Source: an uncultured Eubacteriales bacterium
GTDB lineage: Bacteria > Bacillota > Clostridia > Oscillospirales > Ruminococcaceae
Assembly (NCBI GenBank): GCA_900314975.1
Contig: OMXI01000030.1
Coordinates: 1-36,884, forward strand
DNA length: 36,884 bases
Reading direction: 5' to 3'
The notes below the pieces were generated by a model, which saw only the letters and a list, made by a program, of their open reading frames with translations, had not been told where the DNA came from and did no database searches. Shown piece by piece: positions 32,652-36,884 of this stretch (positions are counted from its first letter, which is position 1; each line of letters begins with the position of its first letter). Made by a program: the position numbers and the translations under genes.

Positions 32652-33170
32652 ATGCTGTACTTGCTTGAGGCTAATTACAGGGAGAGCGTTAAGGAATTTG
32701 ATTTCACCGACAAGATGCCGTATGACGAAAACGGATTTATATACGAATATCACGGCACAAAGCGCGAGGACTTTGAGGACGTTATATCAAAGATGATAGA
32801 CGCGCAAAGCGGTATCGGTCTGCCGCAGGGATATGTTCCCGAGACGGTATACTTTTTGTGGGACAATGACGAGATAGTGGGAATGTTCCGCTTTCGCCAC
32901 TATCTGTGCGAGTCGCTTATCGAGGGCGGCGGTCATATCGGCTACTATATCGGCGAGGAGTTTCGCGGCAAGGGCTACGGCACAAAGGGCTTGAAGCTGC
33001 TGCTGAAAGAGACACGCGACGGTCTGCGCGAGGATGAGTTTTATCTGCGCGTGAACAAGGATAACATCGCATCGCAGAGGGTGATACTCAAAAACGGCGG
33101 ATACATTCATCACACAAACGGTGACAAGGTGTTTTTGCGCATTAGCAAACAGGGGAGAAAGGCTAAATGA
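32652..33170 (+). CDS. GNAT-family N-acetyltransferase
   Basis: Acetyltransferase of 172 residues. The acetyl-CoA binding motif is R105-G-K-G-Y-G110, preceded by the strand GHIGYYIGEEF and followed by a helix, which is standard GNAT layout. The target is unknown. The C-terminal NIASQRVILKNGGYIH is also usual for the family. The ATG at 32652 is preceded by a G-run (AGGGGGGGA). Its stop overlaps the next start (ATGA), so it is coupled to the zinc-ribbon membrane protein. Confidence 0.9.
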   Translation: MLYLLEANYRESVKEFDFTDKMPYDENGFIYEYHGTKREDFEDVISKMIDAQSGIGLPQGYVPETVYFLWDNDEIVGMFRFRHYLCESLIEGGGHIGYYIGEEFRGKGYGTKGLKLLLKETRDGLREDEFYLRVNKDNIASQRVILKNGGYIHHTNGDKVFLRISKQGRKAK

Positions 33171-34081
33171 AAGCAGAGAAAATTCATCTGATAGAATATC
33201 AGTGTCCAAGCTGCGGTGCAGACCTGCACTACAGGGAGGATCAGTTTATGATAACCTGCAAATACTGCGGGGCGAGGGTCGAGAGAGAGCTTGACCGAAA
33301 TGCGCAGGACAAGGTGTACGCGCAGCAGTGTCTTAACACAGTCACAACCTATCGCAAGAATATGCAGCAGCTCCACAAGCTTGAAAAGAACCGTGAGAGC
33401 GCAAAGCAGAGGGTAAAGCTGTGCTCACAGAATGTGCTTGCAGAGCCGAGGTTTATTGAGAGATGTCCGTATATCGTTTTTCTGATACTTTTGCCTTTAG
33501 CGTATCTGATGCTTTACCTAACAAACGGCGATAGGACATCAGTGGTGCTGTTTGTGCTGATAGCTCTGGTCACGGTGCTGGTATACATTTCTATAGCAAA
33601 GCGCGGTCACGAAAAAAGGCAGCTCGCGGCAGAGGCTAAAGACAGGATAGACGATGCACAAAAGGAGCTTGTCAAGGCGGGCGACGAGCTGGAGGCTTTT
33701 GAAAAGAGCTTTGACAAAAAGGAGATACCCGTGCAATACCGCAGCGAAGAACTGCTGGAATACTTACAGCACGTCTTTGAAACACAGCAGGCTTGCACTA
33801 TGGGTGACGGCTTCAAGCTGTGTGACGATTACATTGCGCACAAGAATCTGGAGGACATGAAACGCGAGCAGCTTGCGCGCGTGATGATGCTTTCGCAGGC
33901 AATGAAAGACGAGCGCAACGGCAACAATGTCTCATCTGACGGTATACCGCTTATGAAAAGGGGTTCGTTTGCTGAAATTATGATGGCAAAAAAACGGGCT
34001 GAATCGGGAAAGGACAGCGGCGGCGAGCTTATGATGGCGCTGGCAAAGGCGGCTGCAAAGTCCGATGATAAATTCAAATAA
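33167..34081 (+). CDS. Zinc-ribbon membrane protein with coiled coil, unknown function
   Basis: Protein of 304 residues. An N-terminal four-Cys zinc ribbon (C13, C16, C31, C34, pattern CPSC...CKYC) is followed by a charged helical stretch (about 45-90), a pair of membrane helices (about 104-123 and 126-145), and a long charged, probably coiled-coil, region (about 146-195). A cytoplasmic C-terminal tail rich in Met and Lys ends the protein. Both long domains should face the cytoplasm. It could be a membrane-attached sensor or scaffold. I do not recognise the family. Confidence 0.8.
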   Translation: MKAEKIHLIEYQCPSCGADLHYREDQFMITCKYCGARVERELDRNAQDKVYAQQCLNTVTTYRKNMQQLHKLEKNRESAKQRVKLCSQNVLAEPRFIERCPYIVFLILLPLAYLMLYLTNGDRTSVVLFVLIALVTVLVYISIAKRGHEKRQLAAEAKDRIDDAQKELVKAGDELEAFEKSFDKKEIPVQYRSEELLEYLQHVFETQQACTMGDGFKLCDDYIAHKNLEDMKREQLARVMMLSQAMKDERNGNNVSSDGIPLMKRGSFAEIMMAKKRAESGKDSGGELMMALAKAAAKSDDKFK

Positions 34082-34099
34082 GACAAGGGGTAATAAAAA

Positions 34100-34825
34100 G
34101 TGGAGGGAGTTTATCAGGGCATAAAATGCCGCACGGGCGAGCAGCGCATTGACGGCGTTTGGCAAAAGGCGCTGATATACGAATGCCTGCCGCAGGGCGA
34201 TGACGAGCAGGCTTTGACGCAGGCGGGCTTTGTTGATATGGAAAACGGATTGTGGGTGAAGGTGCTGACCGCAGTGCAGTACCGCGAACTCGCAGCGGAG
34301 TTTGAAAAGCAGCGGGAAAAGGAAGAACAGGAAAGGCTGCTGCAAAGGCAGCGCCAGAGCGAGCAGGACATAAAGCTCGAACAGCAGCGGCACGCATACA
34401 ACGAGAGAATGGCTTCGCGCCGTGCAAAGCTGCGCGTTTTAAAGATTGAATTTGAGGGTGCGTCAATTTTTGCGGTGGCAGCAAGCCTTGCGCTTATATT
34501 TATGTCGGTACTCAACCGTTCCGACCCCGATTTGAAAACGACTGCGCTGCCGCTTTGGGCGAGTCTGACGTTTCTGCCCGTTATAATTACAGGTGCGGCG
34601 GTGGCTGCGTACATAAAGCTGCCCGAGGCGTACCTTGTGCTTGCGGCGCTTTTGCTGGCAGCGGCGCTGATCGCGTGGGACACCGCTTCGATAGTGCTGT
34701 TTATCATGGCGGCGGCTTTTGTGGTGTTTTACTTTATCACGCGCTGCATAAGCAGTTTCAAGAAAGAACCCGAATACCCTATGTATCCCGACAAGACTAC
34801 CGAAGAATTCCGCTTGATGATGTAA
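34100..34825 (+). CDS. Membrane protein with cytoplasmic coiled coil, unknown function
   Basis: Protein of 241 residues starting with GTG at 34100, which AAGGGG precedes by 9 bases. The first about 60 residues form a soluble domain (GVYQGIKCRTGEQRIDGVWQ). A Glu/Gln/Arg-rich coiled coil follows (about 64-112), then four membrane helices (about 120-215), and a short tail. It lies 18 bases after the zinc-ribbon gene and shares its coil-plus-membrane style, so the two may form a complex (inference). A terminator follows. Confidence 0.75.
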   Translation: MEGVYQGIKCRTGEQRIDGVWQKALIYECLPQGDDEQALTQAGFVDMENGLWVKVLTAVQYRELAAEFEKQREKEEQERLLQRQRQSEQDIKLEQQRHAYNERMASRRAKLRVLKIEFEGASIFAVAASLALIFMSVLNRSDPDLKTTALPLWASLTFLPVIITGAAVAAYIKLPEAYLVLAALLLAAALIAWDTASIVLFIMAAAFVVFYFITRCISSFKKEPEYPMYPDKTTEEFRLMM

Positions 34826-34833
34826 ACATAAAA

Positions 34834-34868
34834 AAACAGGACTTTACGCGCGAAAGTCCTGTTTTTTT
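34834..34868 (+). terminator. Terminator of GNAT operon
   Basis: AAACAGGACTTT pairs with AAAGTCCTGTTT (34834-34845/34853-34864), 12 bp, then TTTT. A-rich flank on the other side may also serve the minus strand. Confidence 0.92.
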
Positions 34869-34940
34869 GTGCAGCTGTCCCTTTAACATTTCAAAGCACT
34901 ACCGCTTTAAGAATAATGCACAGAGCAAACCCTAAAATAC

Positions 34941-35307
34941 CTAAAAAAGAAATTCGATACCCATCGGTAAAAATAACGGCGATGCGGTAGAATCAGCCAA
35001 TACAAACTCTGTGATATCATACGGGTTTATTCTGATAGGTACGCCGTATTGCATACAGCGCTGAAGAGTTTGCGCAGAGAAAGACTCGCCGAACGCCCTG
35101 TGAAAAGTGTACCATTGTCCGTTTATCCAGCATCCAACGGTCAGATTTGAGGTGTTTATCATCAGTGGGTTGCTGCTGTCGGGGCTGGTGCTTATACTTG
35201 TGCCCATAGTGTTTGTCTGAATATCGTATACTTGTCCGATCAGCTGATATGTACAGCGGTCTATCCTGTTGTTTTCTTTTGCATATGCGACAAGAAAACA
35301 AATTCAC
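34941..35307 (-). pseudogene. Small gene with apparent one-base frameshift, unknown function
   Basis: A promoter, GGAGG (35315-35319) and a GTG start (35305-35307) lead into a frame that reads MNLFSCRICK and then becomes an atypical Arg/Gln/His-rich sequence. A second frame, ending at 34941, reads like a real protein (RIDRCTYQLIGQVYDIQTN, then TVGCWINGQWYTFHRAFGESF) but has no start codon with a ribosome site. Removing one A from the AAAA at 35277-35280 joins the frames into about 120 residues with an N-terminal C-x-x-C. The family is unknown. It could be a true frameshift, a phase-variable tract or a sequencing error. Confidence 0.6.
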
Positions 35308-35338
35308 TCAAAGCCCTCCATTATTCACGTTTTTTTCT

Positions 35339-35367
35339 ATTATATACTATTTTTCTTGCTTTTGCAA
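35339..35367 (-). promoter_or_regulatory. Promoter of the frameshifted small gene
   Basis: On the minus strand TTGCAA, a 17-base spacer and TATAAT, about 32 bases before the GTG start. Its quality suggests that the gene is or recently was expressed. Confidence 0.7.
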
Positions 35368-35453
35368 GAATATTCAAAAAATTGTTTTGCGTTACCTTTA
35401 AACCGTGTGCTTGGTCAGCATTTGATGATTTGCATATTTTTATCGGGAAATCA

Positions 35454-35482
35454 TTGAATTATTTATTCATATATGCTATAAT
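35454..35482 (+). promoter_or_regulatory. Promoter of diguanylate cyclase gene
   Basis: TTGAAT, a 17-base spacer and TATAAT with an extended -10 TGC, about 58 bases before the ATG. Confidence 0.8.
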
Positions 35483-35540
35483 GAATAAAAGCTGATCATT
35501 GCAGATGCTTTGCAGTTGACATATATTTAAGAGGTGTGAT

Positions 35541-36752
35541 ATGGCAAAACACAGCAGTAAGGTGAAAAGAAGCAAGCGCTTTTTTATCATCGCACTTGTT
35601 CTGATATTGCTCAGTAATATAATCATGGGCGTTACGCTGGTGATGATGTCCAGAAATGCGCTGCGCGAACAGATAGAGCAGCGTATGCTCGATGTTGCCA
35701 ATACAGCTGCGTTCCAGCTCAACGGCAATTCATTGAGGACACTGACCGCAGAGGATAAGCACACGGCAAACTACAACAATGCCCTTATAGTGCTTCGCTC
35801 TTTCCAGAACAATATAAATCTTGATTACATATATGCGATAAGACCCGAATCAGACGGCACGTTTACGTTTTTGATAGACCCAGACCACGACAGCCCGGGC
35901 GAGTTCGGCTCGCGCATCGAGAGTACCGAGGCGCTGAAAAAAGCGGCGCAGGGTACGGCGGCGGTCGATAAGCAAGCCGTTGCGGACAAGTGGGGAAGAT
36001 TCTATTCGGCATACAGCCCCGTGTTTGATTCCGAAAGGAATGTCACGGCTATCGTCGGTGTGGATTTCAACGCTGACTGGTACGACAGTACGCTCAACTC
36101 CTACAAGGCGGTAGTTATCATAATCACAATGATAGTTATCACAATGGTATTTGTGCTTTCGTTCACAATGCGTGTGTTTGTTCTTGAGGACGAAAAGAAC
36201 GAGTACAAAAAACAGCTTGATGAAACAAGAGAGCGTGAGCGCGAGCAGAAGCAGGAGCTTGGCTCGGCAAAGCTGCTTGCACATACCGACGCGCTGACAG
36301 GAGTCAAAAACAAGCTTGCGTATATCGAGCAGATCAAGCTGATGGATAGAGATATCAAGGACGGCAGTATCAAGCAGTTCGGTGTCGTGGTGTTTGACCT
36401 CAACGGGCTTAAGATTATCAACGATACTCTCGGTCACGACGAGGGCGATAACTATATCAGGTCGGGCTGTAAGCAGATATGTCTGAAATTCTGTCACAGT
36501 CCCGTCTACCGTATCGGCGGAGATGAATTCGTGGCGATATTGTAGGGGACTGATTATAAATACAGAGAGGACCTGCTGGCAGAGTTTGAGCTTCAGATGG
36601 AGAAAAACATTCAAAAGGACGAGGTCGTTGTTTCCACGGGAATGAGCATTTTTGACGAGGAAAACGACAGCGATTATATCTCCGTGTTTGCAAGAGCCGA
36701 TAAGAAAATGTACGAGCGCAAGCGCCAGCTGAAAAAGAAGGGTTCAAAGTAA
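35541..36752 (+). pseudogene. Membrane diguanylate cyclase (GGDEF) interrupted by in-frame TAG
   Basis: The first open stretch (35541-36545) encodes 334 residues: membrane helix (about 14-34), an extracellular sensor region of Cache-like size (about 35-187), a second helix (about 188-211), a coiled linker, and a GGDEF domain with FDLNGLKIINDTLGHDEGD and the active-site RIGGDEF. A TAG at 36543-36545 follows VAIL. The same frame continues for 68 more codons to TAA at 36752, with GTDYKYREDLLAEFELQ and ADKKMYERKR, the expected C-terminal part of GGDEF domains. So one codon blocks an otherwise intact cyclase of about 403 residues. AAGAGGTG precedes the ATG. Confidence 0.85.
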
Positions 36753-36884
36753 GCGCAGCGGCTGTACGGCAGGGTCTGCTTACAGATTCGGAGTATTGAA
36801 AGAGAACTATGGGTTCAGAAGATTTCTTTGCAGGGGCAAGAAAAACATAAAGACCGAGTTCCTTTTACTTGGGATTGCATACAA
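36753..36884. other. Window end, no gene seen
   Basis: No convincing reading frame or terminator in the last 132 bases. A 13-codon frame near 36810 has no ribosome site. Confidence 0.5.

Noticed and set aside
35017-35307. Taking the GTG-initiated 96-residue frame as the full real product
   Set aside because: After residue 10 it becomes an atypical Arg/Gln/His-rich sequence, while the overlapping frame is protein-like; a one-base shift explains both.

Overview
The window looks like a chromosomal segment of a Ruminococcus-like (Oscillospiraceae, Clostridia) gut or rumen bacterium. This is inferred from gene content, not from a marker gene. The supporting signs are strong Shine-Dalgarno sites, Bacillus/Clostridia-type sigma-A promoters with 17-bp spacers, an AraR-type GntR/LacI regulator, Bacillus-type Fe-S PurF, and two GH3 glycosidases. 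No rRNA, tRNA, CRISPR array, transposase or phage gene was seen.

Layout. (1) 110-2656, minus: secD-secF with promoter and terminator. (2) 2716-4960, plus: tex, monocistronic. (3) 4975-7618, minus: an apparent four-gene operon of an XRE/S24-like regulator without protease residues, a nitroreductase, a Ser/Thr-rich lipoprotein and a membrane-anchored protein with a Lys/Glu hexapeptide repeat. (4) 7650-20837, minus: a large pentose (arabinose/arabinoxylan) cluster. In transcription order it holds araR, an AraC-type regulator, a sugar-binding lipoprotein, an ABC ATPase, two permeases, an FGGY kinase (probable ribulokinase), araA, araD and a cytoplasmic GH3 beta-xylosidase-like enzyme. AraR-type palindromes lie in the araR promoter and in the binding-protein promoter. 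(5) 21005-29269, plus: purF, asnB, carA and carB, which are three glutamine-dependent amidotransferase systems in a row, with unusually structured RNA leaders between them. (6) 29343-32541, minus: a small hypothetical protein, a phosphoribosyltransferase and a lipoprotein GH3 beta-glucosidase. (7) 32601-34868, plus: an operon of a GNAT acetyltransferase and two membrane proteins of unknown function. (8) 35017-36752: a small minus-strand gene with an apparent one-base frameshift, and a plus-strand diguanylate cyclase interrupted by an in-frame TAG.

How the parts fit. The pentose cluster holds import (binding protein, two permeases, ATPase), cytoplasmic glycoside cleavage (GH3), isomerisation (AraA), phosphorylation (FGGY kinase) and epimerisation (AraD), ending at D-xylulose 5-phosphate, under a local repressor. 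The amidotransferase block covers committed steps of purine, asparagine and carbamoyl-phosphate synthesis, all drawing on glutamine.

The least explained material is in the intergenic RNA. It includes a multi-hairpin region with competing pairings before asnB, an intrinsic terminator immediately downstream of the carA promoter, two hairpins in the purF leader, and two copies of a heptad-repeat inverted element. I found no clearly new defence or mobile system.
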